Shown here: one piece after another, positions 7,966 through 17,293 of the stretch
How the letters are laid out: each line of letters opens with the position of its first letter
Numbering within the stretch: the first letter of the stretch is position 1
Assembly: GCF_000519205.1 (NCBI RefSeq)
Contig: NZ_JAFB01000024.1
Coordinates: 62,001-126,000 of the forward strand
From: Amycolatopsis taiwanensis DSM 45107
Lineage (GTDB): Bacteria > Actinomycetota > Actinomycetes > Mycobacteriales > Pseudonocardiaceae
Length of the DNA stretch: 64,000 bases
Direction: 5' to 3'
Translations under genes and position numbers: made by a program
The notes under the pieces: generated by a model
What the model was told of the DNA's origin: nothing
What the model saw: the letters and a program-made list of their open reading frames with translations, nothing else
Databases searched by the model: none

Positions 7966-8493
7966 TCAGTACACATACCAGTGCGTAAACCCGTAGAAGA
8001 ACCAGGCAAATGCGGCGAGCCACGCGGACTCGGCGAGCACCAGCCACAGCCACGGGTTCTTCCTGGAACGCAGAAACCAGCCGATGAGCAGGTGCGCCAG
8101 ACCGGCTACCACGGCGATCGTCGTGAGACGCGCACCCTGTTGCGCTTCTGCCGGGAGATGCCAGGTCCACTCGACGCCATACGTCATGCCTGCGAAGGAC
8201 ACGAAGAAGGCCGCGGTGAACAGCGTCAGGGTCCATAGCACCAGGCGGCCGAGGCGCTCGGTGTTTCGAGATGCGTTTCTGGTCGCCGCGCCGAGGAGGA
8301 AGAGCCCGAGGAGGTCGGCCACGACCGGCAGGACGGGATCCCCGTTGTAGAGCCACAAGTGGCTGTTCCACGCCCACGCCGTCGTCATCGTCGCCGCGCC
8401 GAATACTGCGGCCCCGAGCAACTGGCAGGCAACGGCCCATCGGGAACGAGCCGGCCGTCCCTCGACGGGGCCGGTGGTTATATCGGACGACAC
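7966..8493 (-). CDS. Hypothetical membrane protein, four to five TM segments
   Basis: 175 aa, beginning MSSDITTGPVEGRPARSRW, with hydrophobic stretches at about 20-42, 55-72, 82-104, 124-142 and 148-172, and an aromatic C-terminus (WFFYGFTHWYVY). Codon usage is typical of the window. I do not recognise a family. It is convergent with nudC (35 bp between stops) and lies downstream of the amidohydrolase on the same strand, 66 bp away, without a clear functional link. Confidence 0.65.
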   Translation of the reverse strand: MSSDITTGPVEGRPARSRWAVACQLLGAAVFGAATMTTAWAWNSHLWLYNGDPVLPVVADLLGLFLLGAATRNASRNTERLGRLVLWTLTLFTAAFFVSFAGMTYGVEWTWHLPAEAQQGARLTTIAVVAGLAHLLIGWFLRSRKNPWLWLVLAESAWLAAFAWFFYGFTHWYVY

Positions 8494-8559
8494 GCAAGAC
8501 CCCCAGCGCTGACAGGTAGCGCAGGTTACCGGGTTCGCCGGCTGCGCGAAAACGACCAG

Positions 8560-9780
8560 TCATCCACCGGTTGTTGCGCGTTGGTGCACGAGTTCGCCGT
8601 CCTGATATACCGCCACCACGCGGTCGGCCATGCCATCGGGTTCGATGCCGCCCCGGATGACGACCAGGTCGGCTCGCTTGCCGGGCTCGACCGAGCCGAG
8701 TTCGTCGTCCAAGCGCATGAGCCTGGCGGCGGAAAGGGTGGCGGCGTGCAGTACCTGGGCGTGGGTCATGCCACAGGCGGCCATGAGGGGCAGTTCGTCG
8801 AGGTTTCGGCCATGCGGGGTGACCCCGGTGTCGGTACCCATGGCGATCTTGACGCCGGCCGCGACGGCGCGGCGTACCGAGTCCATGCTGGCTTCGGTGA
8901 TCAGCTTGGCGTTGGCCAGCATGTGCTCGGGAACCGACATACCGGCGGCCGCGGCGCGCAGGGTGCCCGGTCCGGCCATCAGGGTGGGCACCAGCCAGCT
9001 TCCTCGGTCGAGCATGAGATCGATGGCCTCGTCATCAAGGAAGTATCCGTGCTCGATGGACCGGACCCCGTTGCGCACCGCGATCTTTATGCCCTCGGCG
9101 CTGTAGGCGTGGGACATCACCGAGATGCCGGCGGCCGCGGCCTCGCGCACGATCATGGCGACCTCGTCGTCACCGAAATGCGCGGCTCGGGGATCGGCGC
9201 GCGGTGAGACGACACCGCCGCTGGTGGCGATCTTGATGACGTTTGCCCCGGCGCGCACCATTTCCCGGACCTTCCGGCGGGCCTGGTCCGGCCCGTCGAC
9301 GACGCCGTCCGGCCGTCCGGGGTGCGGCACGAAGACCGGGCTCAGGCAGCCCGAGGGCTCCCAGGGGTCGTTCTGCCCGCCGGTTTGGGACAGCTGCTCG
9401 ATGGACAGGAACGTGCGTGGTCCCCGAATGAGTCCCTGTTGCTGGGCGACCTGGAGTCCCAGATCGGCGCCGCAGGCGTCGCGAACGGTGGTGATCCCCA
9501 CGGCGAGCGTGGCGCGCATCGTGTGCACGGCCTGGAAGAACGGCAGCGAGAACGGCGTTGCTCGCCAACCCTCGGGGTCCAGACCGTTCACCATGAGATG
9601 CACGTGGCAGTCGAAAAGGCCGGGCAATACGGTGCTGCCGGTGCAGTCGACGACATCGTCGCCGTCCAAGCCGGTGCCGACCGCGACGATACGGCCCTCT
9701 TCCACCGCCACATCCGCCGGTTGTGGCGGTGCCCCGGTGCCGTCGAAGACATGGCCTCCGGTGAACAAGGTTCGGGTCAT
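8560..9780 (-). CDS. Metal-dependent amidohydrolase (imidazolonepropionase/prolidase-like)
   Basis: 406 aa, TIM-barrel amidohydrolase. The N-terminal beta-sandwich leads into LPGLFDCHVHL with metal ligands His59 and His61; GANVIKIATSGGVVSPRADP holds the probable carboxylated or bridging Lys, SVMSHAYSAEGI and SIEHGYFL supply further His, and MGTDTGVTP gives the catalytic Asp. This arrangement is common in Xaa-Pro dipeptidase-type and related amidohydrolases; the true substrate is unknown. It is divergent from an ArsR-type regulator gene 80 bp away, which probably controls it. Confidence 0.85.
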   Translation of the reverse strand: MTRTLFTGGHVFDGTGAPPQPADVAVEEGRIVAVGTGLDGDDVVDCTGSTVLPGLFDCHVHLMVNGLDPEGWRATPFSLPFFQAVHTMRATLAVGITTVRDACGADLGLQVAQQQGLIRGPRTFLSIEQLSQTGGQNDPWEPSGCLSPVFVPHPGRPDGVVDGPDQARRKVREMVRAGANVIKIATSGGVVSPRADPRAAHFGDDEVAMIVREAAAAGISVMSHAYSAEGIKIAVRNGVRSIEHGYFLDDEAIDLMLDRGSWLVPTLMAGPGTLRAAAAGMSVPEHMLANAKLITEASMDSVRRAVAAGVKIAMGTDTGVTPHGRNLDELPLMAACGMTHAQVLHAATLSAARLMRLDDELGSVEPGKRADLVVIRGGIEPDGMADRVVAVYQDGELVHQRATTGG

Positions 9781-9845
9781 GTGGTCCTCATTCCCTGCGG
9801 CGCAAGGTCAGCCACCTGGCATACTCATTATAGGAAACCATATCG

Positions 9846-9862
9846 ATTGCGAGAATTGCAAT
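9846..9862. promoter_or_regulatory. Candidate operator over the regulator start codon
   Basis: ATTGC-N7-GCAAT is a perfect 5-bp-arm inverted repeat ending on the ATG of the ArsR-type gene, in the short AT-richer region shared with the divergent amidohydrolase. Its position fits an autoregulatory site. The arms are short, so chance is possible. Confidence 0.35.
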
Positions 9863-10391
9863 GGATGACGACCAGATCGCGGCTACCGTGGCTCAACTCA
9901 AGGCGCTGGGGCACCCACTTCGGTTGCGCATCCTGCGGCTGTGCCTGGAACGTGACCACACGAACCAGGAGCTGGCGGCCGGCCTGGATGTCGCGCCGGC
10001 AACCGCGCTGCGACATGTCAGAGAGCTTGTCGCGACCGGATTCCTGGACTCCGGTGAGATGCGCACCGGAGACAGCGGCGCCTGGGAGCGGCCATACCGG
10101 GCGACCAGGTTGTCCCGGCGACTGGCCGTCCACCACGTCGGGCACCCGGACCTGTCCAGGGATGTGCAATTGGCGGTCGTCGCCGCGTATCACGCCGAGC
10201 TTGCCGCGTCGGACCTCGGCGTGGTCCGCAGTCAAGAACGCCTCGCCATGCGGCTGAGCGAATCAACACTGCGGGAATTGATCAACAAGGTTGAGGCATT
10301 GCTCCGTGAGTATGTGCAACGCGACGATCCCGACGGCGTCGGGGTCAGCGTGCTGTGGAGCCTGCACGAGCGAGAAAACGGTGACCAGTAG
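9861..10391 (+). CDS. ArsR-type winged-helix transcriptional regulator
   Basis: 176 aa. The winged helix is at the N-terminus: ALGHPLRLRILRLC (about 15-28), then NQELAAGLDVAPATALRHVR as the recognition helix and EMRTGDSGAWERPYRATRLS as the wing. There is no CVC or other metal-binding Cys motif, so metal sensing is unlikely. The C-terminal 80 residues are helical (LSESTLRELINKVEALLREY), resembling regulators that sense an organic ligand. It is divergent from the amidohydrolase. No good Shine-Dalgarno precedes ATG 9861, so the message may be leaderless. Confidence 0.8.
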   Translation: MDDDQIAATVAQLKALGHPLRLRILRLCLERDHTNQELAAGLDVAPATALRHVRELVATGFLDSGEMRTGDSGAWERPYRATRLSRRLAVHHVGHPDLSRDVQLAVVAAYHAELAASDLGVVRSQERLAMRLSESTLRELINKVEALLREYVQRDDPDGVGVSVLWSLHERENGDQ

Positions 10392-10485
10392 CGCCGGGTT
10401 ACAGGGTGTGTGAGGCCGCTTCCGTGGGCGCGGCGGTGTTTCCTGGCGGCCGGCCGCACCGCTTCCGTGCAGGCCGGGCTCGGTC

Positions 10486-10533
10486 ATGCCGAAGGCATAA
10501 CGGTTCTAACTGGCATGCCTACGGCTACCGTTA
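10486..10533. terminator. Convergent-gene hairpins (possible bidirectional terminator)
   Basis: Two hairpins sit between the convergent ArsR-type gene and sulfatase gene: ATGCC-GAA-GGCAT (10486-10498), and TAACGGT (10498-10504) with ACCGTTA (10527-10533), the latter covering the sulfatase stop codon. No U-tract follows, as is usual in GC-rich actinobacteria. Confidence 0.4.
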
Positions 10534-12888
10534 GTCACGGGAGAGCATGGCTGCGGCTTCACGCTCCAGATCAACGTAGGGTTCGCCGCTGACGTCGAAG
10601 GCCACGCGCTTGAGTGTTCCGCCGGTGAACGGCCAAGGAGCTTCTCCGGGGTAATCGTCGGTGACGGGGTCGCCGCGGTCACGGCCTATGTTGAGGCCCT
10701 CGCCGGCGATGCCGAACTTGCCCGGCTGGGTCCTGATCCGTCCCTCGCCGACCTTGTGATCATCGTGGTAGAGGCTCAGCGTGCCGTGTGCGGTGCCGGG
10801 CGGGTCCTCACCCTCCTTGTCGAAGGAAGCAGCCAGGATCATGTTGTCGCCGATCGGCAACTCCTCGGTCGCGACGATTCGCTGTATTGCGTTCCCGAGG
10901 AAGTTGTAGACATAGTGCAGCCTGTTGTCCTTGATGTACAGTGCGTGCCCGCCGAAGCGGCTGCCGTGGGCGAGTAGTACGCCCGCCGCGCCACGGCGGG
11001 GGAGTTCGACGAGGACGCCAAGGGAATAGGAGCGGTTCCGGATGCTCGGAGCGGCCGACTCGGAGATCTCGGCGCCGCCTGGGCGGTACGTGTAACGGTT
11101 GCGTGGTGGGCTCATCTGCGGGCGTGGCGTGGTCAGGATCTCGACCGCAGAGCGGTCGTCGAGCGGGTACGCCTGGTTCATACCGGCCTCGTGGAACCAC
11201 AGGCCGATGAGTTCGTTGAGTTTGGCGGGTTCCTCGGCGGCGAGGTCGTGGCATTCGGAGCGGTCCAGTTCGGTGTGGTAGAGCTCCCAAACGTCTTCGT
11301 TGAAGTGGCTCCAGCCGCTGATGGCGGGGTGGGTTGTGACGGCCTTCCACCCGTCGTGCCAGATACCCCGGGTGCCGAGCATCGAGTAGAACTGGGTGTG
11401 CTTGGCGGTCGGGATCGTCTTCTCCTCGAAGCTGTAGCGCATGCTCACGCCCTGGATCGGGTGCTGGGTATAGCCCTTGACGGTTGCCGGTTCCTCGATG
11501 TCCAGGCAGTCGATCAGGGTGGGAACGATGTCGATGGCGTGGTGGTACTGGTCGCGGGTCTGGCCGGCGGCCTTGATCCCGGCCGGCCAGGAGATGATGC
11601 AGGGGTCGCAGATGCCGCCGTTGAACGAGTAGCGCTTCCACATCTTGAACGGCGTGTTGAAGGCCATCGCCCAGCCGTTCGGGTAGTGGTTGTAGGTCTT
11701 GGTGCTGCCGAGGTCGTCCAGCATGCGCAGGTTTTCCGCGAGGTCGTCGGGCACGCCGTTGGCGAGCTTGTTCTCGTTGACCGAGCCGTTCGGCCCGCCC
11801 TCGCCGCTCGCGCCGTTGTCGGAGACCACCACGATGATGGTGTTGTCCAGTTGCTCGATCTCCTCCAGGTAGTCCAGCAGGCGGCCGATCTGACTGTCGC
11901 AATGAGACAGAAAGCCCGCGTAGGTCTCGGCCATCCGGGCGAACAGCCGTTTCTCGTCGTCGGACAAGGTGTCCCAGGGGCGGGTGTAGTCCAGCGGGGG
12001 AAACGGCTGTCCCTCCGGACCGCTGCGCGTGTCCGGCGTGCCGATCGGATTGATCGGTGGGAGTTCGGTGTTCTGCGGGAGCAGGCCCATTTCTTTTTGC
12101 CGGGCCAGGGTCTGCCGGCGCATCTCGTCGTACCCGGCATCGAACCGGCCCCGGTATCTCTCCACCCACTCACGGGGAACCTGGTGCGGGGCGTGGGCAC
12201 AGCCTGGCGCGTAGTAGACGAACACCGGCCGTTCCGGGGCGATCGCCTTGACGTCGTCGATGAACTCGATGGCCTTGTCGGTGATGTCGACGCTGAAGTG
12301 GTAGCCCTCTTCCGGCGTCTTCGGCTGTTCGGCGGAGTGGTTGTCATGCACCAGGTTCGGGTACCACTGGCTCGTCTCCGCGCCGAGGAAGCCGTAGAAG
12401 CGCTCGAATCCGCGGCCGATCGGCCAGTCCCGCTTGGTCGAGGCCAGGTTCATCTCGTCTTCCGCGCACAGATGCCACTTGCCGACCATCGCCGTGCTGA
12501 AGCCCTGATCGACCAGCATCTCGGCGAGCGTCGCGCATTCCGGCGGCACGTGCCCGTTCGCACCGGGAAAACCGATCGCGGCTTCGCTGATGCAGGCCAT
12601 ACCGTTGACGGTGTGGTTACGGCCGGTGAGCAAGCATGAGCGCGTGGGGGAGCACAAGGCCGTGGTGTGCCACTGCGTGTACCGCAAGCCGTTGCGGGCG
12701 ATCCGATCGATGTTCGGCGTGTCGATCGGACCGCCGTAGCAGCGGATAGCGCCGTAGCCCACGTCGTCGAGGACGATGTAGACCACGTTCGGCGTGCCGG
12801 GTTTCGCCTTCGGCTGCTCGTAGGGACCCCAGTCCGGTACCGAGTCGCGGACGTCGATGTTGACGACGCCCCGGAATGGCTTGGTCAC
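10531..12888 (-). CDS. Arylsulfatase (formylglycine-dependent sulfatase)
   Basis: 785 aa. Type I sulfatase signature LCSPTRSCLLTGR with Cys79, Pro81 and Arg83 (C-x-P-x-R), the Cys being converted to formylglycine by a maturase not present here; VYIVLDDVGYG gives metal-binding Asp41 and Asp42, and VVVSDNGASGEGG supplies the later Asp-Asn pair. The C-terminal 200 residues (from about 560) form a lectin-like extension seen in large arylsulfatases. I choose GTG 12888 (AVTKPFRG) because GGGAGG lies at the right distance; a weaker start at 12912 adds 8 residues. No signal peptide is visible, so it is probably cytoplasmic. Substrate unknown. Confidence 0.9.
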   Translation of the reverse strand: MTKPFRGVVNIDVRDSVPDWGPYEQPKAKPGTPNVVYIVLDDVGYGAIRCYGGPIDTPNIDRIARNGLRYTQWHTTALCSPTRSCLLTGRNHTVNGMACISEAAIGFPGANGHVPPECATLAEMLVDQGFSTAMVGKWHLCAEDEMNLASTKRDWPIGRGFERFYGFLGAETSQWYPNLVHDNHSAEQPKTPEEGYHFSVDITDKAIEFIDDVKAIAPERPVFVYYAPGCAHAPHQVPREWVERYRGRFDAGYDEMRRQTLARQKEMGLLPQNTELPPINPIGTPDTRSGPEGQPFPPLDYTRPWDTLSDDEKRLFARMAETYAGFLSHCDSQIGRLLDYLEEIEQLDNTIIVVVSDNGASGEGGPNGSVNENKLANGVPDDLAENLRMLDDLGSTKTYNHYPNGWAMAFNTPFKMWKRYSFNGGICDPCIISWPAGIKAAGQTRDQYHHAIDIVPTLIDCLDIEEPATVKGYTQHPIQGVSMRYSFEEKTIPTAKHTQFYSMLGTRGIWHDGWKAVTTHPAISGWSHFNEDVWELYHTELDRSECHDLAAEEPAKLNELIGLWFHEAGMNQAYPLDDRSAVEILTTPRPQMSPPRNRYTYRPGGAEISESAAPSIRNRSYSLGVLVELPRRGAAGVLLAHGSRFGGHALYIKDNRLHYVYNFLGNAIQRIVATEELPIGDNMILAASFDKEGEDPPGTAHGTLSLYHDDHKVGEGRIRTQPGKFGIAGEGLNIGRDRGDPVTDDYPGEAPWPFTGGTLKRVAFDVSGEPYVDLEREAAAMLSRD

Positions 12889-12999
12889 GGCGTTCCTCCC
12901 TGGCGGTGTCACACAGCGAGGAACCAGACTCGTAAGTCATACCTCGTGGCGCATCGCCCCTGGCAGGTGAACCATGTGCCGTGCCCGGCTCCCGTCACG

Positions 13000-13317
13000 T
13001 CACGCTTGTTCCAGGGCCTCACCGAAATCGCGCAGAACCCGGCCGCGGTGGCTGTGGGCGAGCCCGTGCCCGATGGCGATGACGGCCGCGACCGGCCAGT
13101 CGAGTATCCCGAACGCGGCGAGCACGCCAAGGCCGGCGACGAAGGCGAGCCCTTCGGGGGACGGGAGTTGCAGACGCAGGCCCAGTAGTTCGATGTTCGT
13201 CGAGTGGCCTGAGATGACGCGCTCGGCGGCTGCCCGCGCACCGGAGTCCTTGCCCGAATCGGAGGCCTCCGTCCGCGGTGAGGGCACAGGACGCGTCTTG
13301 TCGGCTGACACCGTCAT
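13000..13317 (-). CDS. Small hypothetical membrane protein
   Basis: 105 aa, start ATG 13317 with a good GAAAGGAG ribosome site. The N-terminal 45 residues are hydrophilic, rich in Lys, Arg, Ser and Ala; LQLPSPEGLAFVAGLGVLAA and DWPVAAVIAIGHGLAHSHRG form one or two membrane segments, followed by an acidic tail. Similar short membrane proteins are common in actinobacteria but I cannot name a family. It could be cotranscribed with the sulfatase (about 110 bp downstream). Confidence 0.6.
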   Translation of the reverse strand: MTVSADKTRPVPSPRTEASDSGKDSGARAAAERVISGHSTNIELLGLRLQLPSPEGLAFVAGLGVLAAFGILDWPVAAVIAIGHGLAHSHRGRVLRDFGEALEQA

Positions 13318-13398
13318 ATCGCGCTCCTTTCACCAGCCGGTACAAGGTGCCTGTTCGTGTCATTTCCTACGCTAACCCCATACCGTCCCCGCCGCGTG

Positions 13399-13572
13399 TC
13401 CACTCCCCGAACCGCGAACACACCCGCCCGAACCGCGAACACACCCGCCTGGGCCGGGAACTCGCGTGCCTGGAGCGGGGACACGCCGGGATCTGGCGTG
13501 TCCCCGGTTCGGGCTGGCGAGTTCTGGGTTGGGGCGGGTGAGTTCTGGGTTGGGGCGGGTGAGTTCCGGGTT
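13399..13572. repeat. 21-bp repeat element with central hairpin (copy 1)
   Basis: Left arm: about four 21-bp units of the type CCGAACCGCGAACACACCCGC. Centre: GGGGACACGCC-GGGATCT-GGCGTGTCCCC (13477-13505), an 11-bp perfect stem. Right arm: inverted units GGTGAGTTCTGGGTTGGGGC, ending at the stop codon of the Fe-alcohol dehydrogenase (13573). It lies where transcripts of the operon to its right end, so it could terminate them. The same element occurs at 19064, 32917 (half) and 53276. Confidence 0.85.
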
Positions 13573-14712
13573 CTAGTAAACCGACTGAAGCAGGTCGAGG
13601 ACCTCCGGCTCGGTGGGGGCGCGTGGCGTGTTCCGCGTGACCGCGTCGGCGACCGCGTCCGCCGCGATGGCCGGCAACCGGTCCCTGCCCACGCCGAGGT
13701 CGTGCAGCCGGCTCTTGACCGACAGCAGCTCGGCGATCCGGTGGACCGCTTCGATCGCGGCGCTCGCCCAGTCGCCTCCGGCCGCCGTGCCGTGCAGGGC
13801 GCGAGCCGTTGTCTCGTAGGCCTTCCCCGCTTCGGCGGCGCTGAAGGCCATGACCTCTTCGAGCACGGCCGCGAGCGCGATTCCGTGCGGGACGCCGGCA
13901 TGGGCGGTCAGGGCGTGGCCGATCCCATGGACCAGGCCGAGCCCGGACAGGGTGAGCGCGTGCCCAGCGAGGTGCGCCCCGAACATGACCTGCGCTCGTG
14001 CCTCGAGGTTTCCTCCGTCGCGGTGCACGGCCGGCAGCCCCTCGCCGAGCATCGTGACGGCGTGAGCGGCGTAGGCCGTCGAGACCGGGTTCGCCCCGCG
14101 TGAGGCCAGCGACTCGATGCCGTGGACCAGCGCGTCGAACCCGCTCGCGGCCGTCACCCGCGGCGGCAGCCCCAGGGTCAGTTCCGGGTCGAGCACGGCG
14201 ATGCGCGGCCGGACCGACGAGTGTCCGATGTAGACCTTGCGACGCACGCAGGGATCTTCGATCACACCGAACCCGTTGGTTTCCGCGCCGGTGCCGGCCG
14301 TGGTGGGCACAGCGATCAGAGGCAGGCCGTCGGCGGCCTCCCACAGCTTGTCCGCGTCGGACGCGACCGAGCCGAAATTTCCCGCCAGCAGCGAGATTCC
14401 CTTGGCCGCGTCCAGCGCGGAGCCACCACCGAGCGCGATCACGACGGCGGTGCCGAACTCACGCAGGCGGGCGGCGCCGGCGTCCACCTCGGTGGTGGGT
14501 GGGTTCGGGCCGATGTCCTCATGGGTCGCATGCTCGACCCCGGCGGACGCGAGGATCTTTTCGATTCGCTCGACGATTCCGGTGGCGCGCAGCCCGCGAT
14601 CGGTGACGACGAAGGCACGGGAGTGGCCGAGGGCCGTCACGAAAGACGGGAGTTCCGCCACGACGCCGGGACCGAATTCGGTGCGCCCGGTCAGCTCGAC
14701 GGTGAGCCTCAC
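13573..14712 (-). CDS. Iron-containing alcohol dehydrogenase
   Basis: 379 aa from GTG 14712, which follows AAGGAG by 6 nt; the longer open frame upstream to 14916 lacks such a site. Group III alcohol dehydrogenase: NAD-binding GGGSALDAAK (95-104), PTTAGTGAETNGFGVI, and the metal set Asp193, His197, His262, His276 in GFDALVHGIES and GLVHGIGHALTAHAGVPHGI. Reduces or oxidises a short aldehyde/alcohol pair; maleylacetate reductase and methanol dehydrogenases belong to the same superfamily, so the substrate is open. Last gene of the operon that begins with the Fae homologue, separated from its predecessor by about 150 bp. Confidence 0.88.
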   Translation of the reverse strand: MRLTVELTGRTEFGPGVVAELPSFVTALGHSRAFVVTDRGLRATGIVERIEKILASAGVEHATHEDIGPNPPTTEVDAGAARLREFGTAVVIALGGGSALDAAKGISLLAGNFGSVASDADKLWEAADGLPLIAVPTTAGTGAETNGFGVIEDPCVRRKVYIGHSSVRPRIAVLDPELTLGLPPRVTAASGFDALVHGIESLASRGANPVSTAYAAHAVTMLGEGLPAVHRDGGNLEARAQVMFGAHLAGHALTLSGLGLVHGIGHALTAHAGVPHGIALAAVLEEVMAFSAAEAGKAYETTARALHGTAAGGDWASAAIEAVHRIAELLSVKSRLHDLGVGRDRLPAIAADAVADAVTRNTPRAPTEPEVLDLLQSVY

Positions 14713-14863
14713 GATGGTCTCCTTCAGTACTTGTTCCAAATCCGCCCACCCGATCTCGTGGCCAGTGCTCTCCGCCGAGCCCTGCGCCCAAGATCTCCTA
14801 CCTTCGGACGTCGGGTTCGAGGCCTCACCTCGACCAGAGATCCGGCGGTTTCCGGAAAGGGCG

Positions 14864-15784
14864 TCAGACAGCCGAAAGCGTGGGGGTGGCCGGCAGGCGG
14901 AACTCCCGTCCGGCAAGGGTTTCGTACAGGCGAATGGGGGTCATCTCGCCCGCGAGATCGCCGTATGCGGCCTTCGCCCGCCGGTAGATCTGCTCGACGA
15001 GTGCGGACAGTTCCGTGGCCATGCCGACCTCCCGGCCGAGGTCGACGGCGAGCCCGAGGTCCTTGCAGGCCAGCGCCATGGCGAAGGACTCGTCGTAGTC
15101 GCCTGTCGTGAGCACGGGCAGGACATCGTTTTCCAGGAAGTGGGAGGCAGCGGGACTGGCGAGCAGCGCCGCCCGCAGCACGCCGAGGTCGGCCCCCGCC
15201 TTCACGCCCATGGCCAGCACCTCGGAGGTGGCGACGAGGTGGCAGAACCACAGAAGATTGATCATCAGCTTCACGACGTAGCCGTGGCCGGCCCCGCCGA
15301 CGTGCAGTATCCGCTCCCGGTCCCCGAGCACCTCGAAGATCGGCAGTGCGTAGCCGAAGTCGGTGGCGGAACCGCCCACGAAGATCTGCAGCGTGCCCGC
15401 CTCGGCCCCGCGCGCCATGCCACTGACCGGAGCGTCCAGTCTGCGCACACCCCGGCAGTCGAGAACATCCTCGGCCACCTGCTGGGCAACGGCCGGCGTC
15501 GAGGTGGACATGTCGATCCACAGTGCACCCGCCGGCAGGGCCGCCGCTGCCCCGCCGGCGAGCATGACGCTTTCCACCGTGCGGGGCGTGGGCAGCATTG
15601 TGATCAGCACCTCGGCCGAGGCCGCGCAGGCCGCCGCGTCCGCCGCCCACCGTGCGCCCAGGGCGAGGTGCTCGTCCGCGGCTTCGGGGCGTAAGTCGTG
15701 CACCGTGACCTCGTGGCCGGCGTGGACGAGGTGGCGGGCCATGTGTCTGCCCATGTTGCCGAGTCCGATGAAGCCGATCTCCAT
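14864..15784 (-). CDS. NAD(P)-dependent beta-hydroxyacid dehydrogenase (3-hydroxyisobutyrate/tartronate semialdehyde type)
   Basis: 306 aa. Rossmann start EIGFIGLGNMGRHMARHLV with GxGxxG, substrate loop DAPVSGMARGAEAGTL (117-132), catalytic Lys172 in VKLMINLLWF with Asn176. Members oxidise or reduce 2- or 3-hydroxyacids and semialdehydes (3-hydroxyisobutyrate, tartronate semialdehyde, succinic semialdehyde). Four bp separate it from the aldehyde dehydrogenase stop upstream, so it is part of the same operon. Substrate within this pathway is unknown. Confidence 0.88.
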   Translation of the reverse strand: MEIGFIGLGNMGRHMARHLVHAGHEVTVHDLRPEAADEHLALGARWAADAAACAASAEVLITMLPTPRTVESVMLAGGAAAALPAGALWIDMSTSTPAVAQQVAEDVLDCRGVRRLDAPVSGMARGAEAGTLQIFVGGSATDFGYALPIFEVLGDRERILHVGGAGHGYVVKLMINLLWFCHLVATSEVLAMGVKAGADLGVLRAALLASPAASHFLENDVLPVLTTGDYDESFAMALACKDLGLAVDLGREVGMATELSALVEQIYRRAKAAYGDLAGEMTPIRLYETLAGREFRLPATPTLSAV

Positions 15785-15787
15785 TGA

Positions 15788-17293
15788 TTACCTCTCGGAT
15801 AAGTCGAGCCAGGTGGTTTTGAGCGCGGTGTAAGCGTCCAGTGCGTGCAGGGACCTGTCCCGTCCGGTGCCGGTGGCCTTGAAGCCGCCGAACGGTGTGA
15901 TTACGTCGCTCGCGTCGAAGGTGTTGATCCACACGGTGCCGGCGCGCAGCCGGCTCGCGACCCGGTGTGCCCTGCCGACGTCACGGGTCCAGACGGACGC
16001 GGCGAGGCCGAAATCGGTGTCATTGGCAAGCCTGATCGCCTCCTCGGGTGTCCCGTCGTACGGGATGACGGAGAGAACCGGTCCGAAGATTTCCCGCTGT
16101 GCCACCGACATGTGATTGCCGACGTTGTCCAAAATGGTCGGTTCGAGGTAGTAGCCGCCGGTCTCGGCCAGCACCCGGTTGCCACCGAGGACGACGTCGG
16201 CTCCCTCGGCCCGCCCGGCCTCGACGAAGCCGAGTACCCGGGTCAGCTGTGCTTCGTCGACCAACGGGCCGAGCACGGTGTCCGGGTCGAGTGGGTCGCC
16301 GATCCGGAACACCTCCCCGACGAGCTTGCCGAGTTCGCCGAGCAGTTCGTCCTTTTGCGTCACCGGAACGAGCACCCGCGAACCGGCATTGCAGGTCTGC
16401 CCGGCGTTGTAGAAGATGCCCCACGCGACCGCTTCGGCCGCGGCCGTGAGATCGGCGTCGGGCAGAATAACCTGCGGTGACTTGCCCCCGGCCTCGATCG
16501 CGACCTGCTTTCCGTTCGACTGTCCCGCATAGACCTGGAACATGCGGGCGACCTCGACGGAACCGGTGAAGGCGATCTTGTCCACGTCCGGATGCCGGCC
16601 TAGTGCCTGCCCGGCGACCTCGCCGCGGCCCGGCACGACGTTGAGGACGCCGTCGGGCAGGCCGGCGTCCGTGCCGAGGCGGGCCAGCAGCAGCGACGCC
16701 AGTGAGGTCTGTTCCGCGGGCTTCAGCACCACCGAGTTGCCGGTCGCGAGCGCCGGCCCGAGTTTCCACGACGCGATGAGCAGGGCGTAGTTCCAGGGCA
16801 CCACGGCGCCGATCACACCCAGCGGCTCGCGGGTGATCCACGCGAACGCGCCGGCGGGAGTGGGAGCCACCTCGTCGTAGGTCTTGTCGACCGTCTCGGC
16901 ATACCAGGCGATCGTCTCCGCCGCCTTGGCGACGTCGACCCGGCGGGCCTCGCCGACGGGCTTGCCCATCTCCAGCGAGTCGAGCAGGGCCAGTTCGTCG
17001 GTGTGCTCGACGATGAGCTCCGCCCAGCGAAGCAGGATCCTCTTGCGTTCCCGTGGCGCGAGCCCGCGCCATCGGCCGTCGTCGAACGCTTCGCGGGCTG
17101 CACGCACGGCACGGTCTATGTCGGCTTCGCCGCCGTCCGCCACGTGCGCGAGCACCCGGCCGTCCCGCGGTGAGACGGTGGGGAATTCGTTGTCGGACAA
17201 CGGGTCCACGAAGCAGCCACCGATGAACGGCCGCGTCTGCGGCGTGATCCTGGCGGCCGCGTCGAGCCAGTCCTGATAGGTCAGATCCGCCAC
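15788..17293 (-). CDS. NAD(P)-dependent aldehyde dehydrogenase (PuuC/betaine-aldehyde type)
   Basis: 501 aa from GTG 17293, preceded by GAGGAGG; the open frame continues far upstream only as a shadow of the dehydratase gene. Complete ALDH superfamily protein: [31 protein letters not shown] (242-245), catalytic Glu267 in EAGGKSPQ and Cys301 in [20 protein letters not shown], and [13 protein letters not shown]. It overlaps the dehydratase end by 13 bp. It would oxidise an aldehyde made in this pathway. Confidence 0.9.
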   Translation of the reverse strand: MADLTYQDWLDAAARITPQTRPFIGGCFVDPLSDNEFPTVSPRDGRVLAHVADGGEADIDRAVRAAREAFDDGRWRGLAPRERKRILLRWAELIVEHTDELALLDSLEMGKPVGEARRVDVAKAAETIAWYAETVDKTYDEVAPTPAGAFAWITREPLGVIGAVVPWNYALLIASWKLGPALATGNSVVLKPAEQTSLASLLLARLGTDAGLPDGVLNVVPGRGEVAGQALGRHPDVDKIAFTGSVEVARMFQVYAGQSNGKQVAIEAGGKSPQVILPDADLTAAAEAVAWGIFYNAGQTCNAGSRVLVPVTQKDELLGELGKLVGEVFRIGDPLDPDTVLGPLVDEAQLTRVLGFVEAGRAEGADVVLGGNRVLAETGGYYLEPTILDNVGNHMSVAQREIFGPVLSVIPYDGTPEEAIRLANDTDFGLAASVWTRDVGRAHRVASRLRAGTVWINTFDASDVITPFGGFKATGTGRDRSLHALDAYTALKTTWLDLSER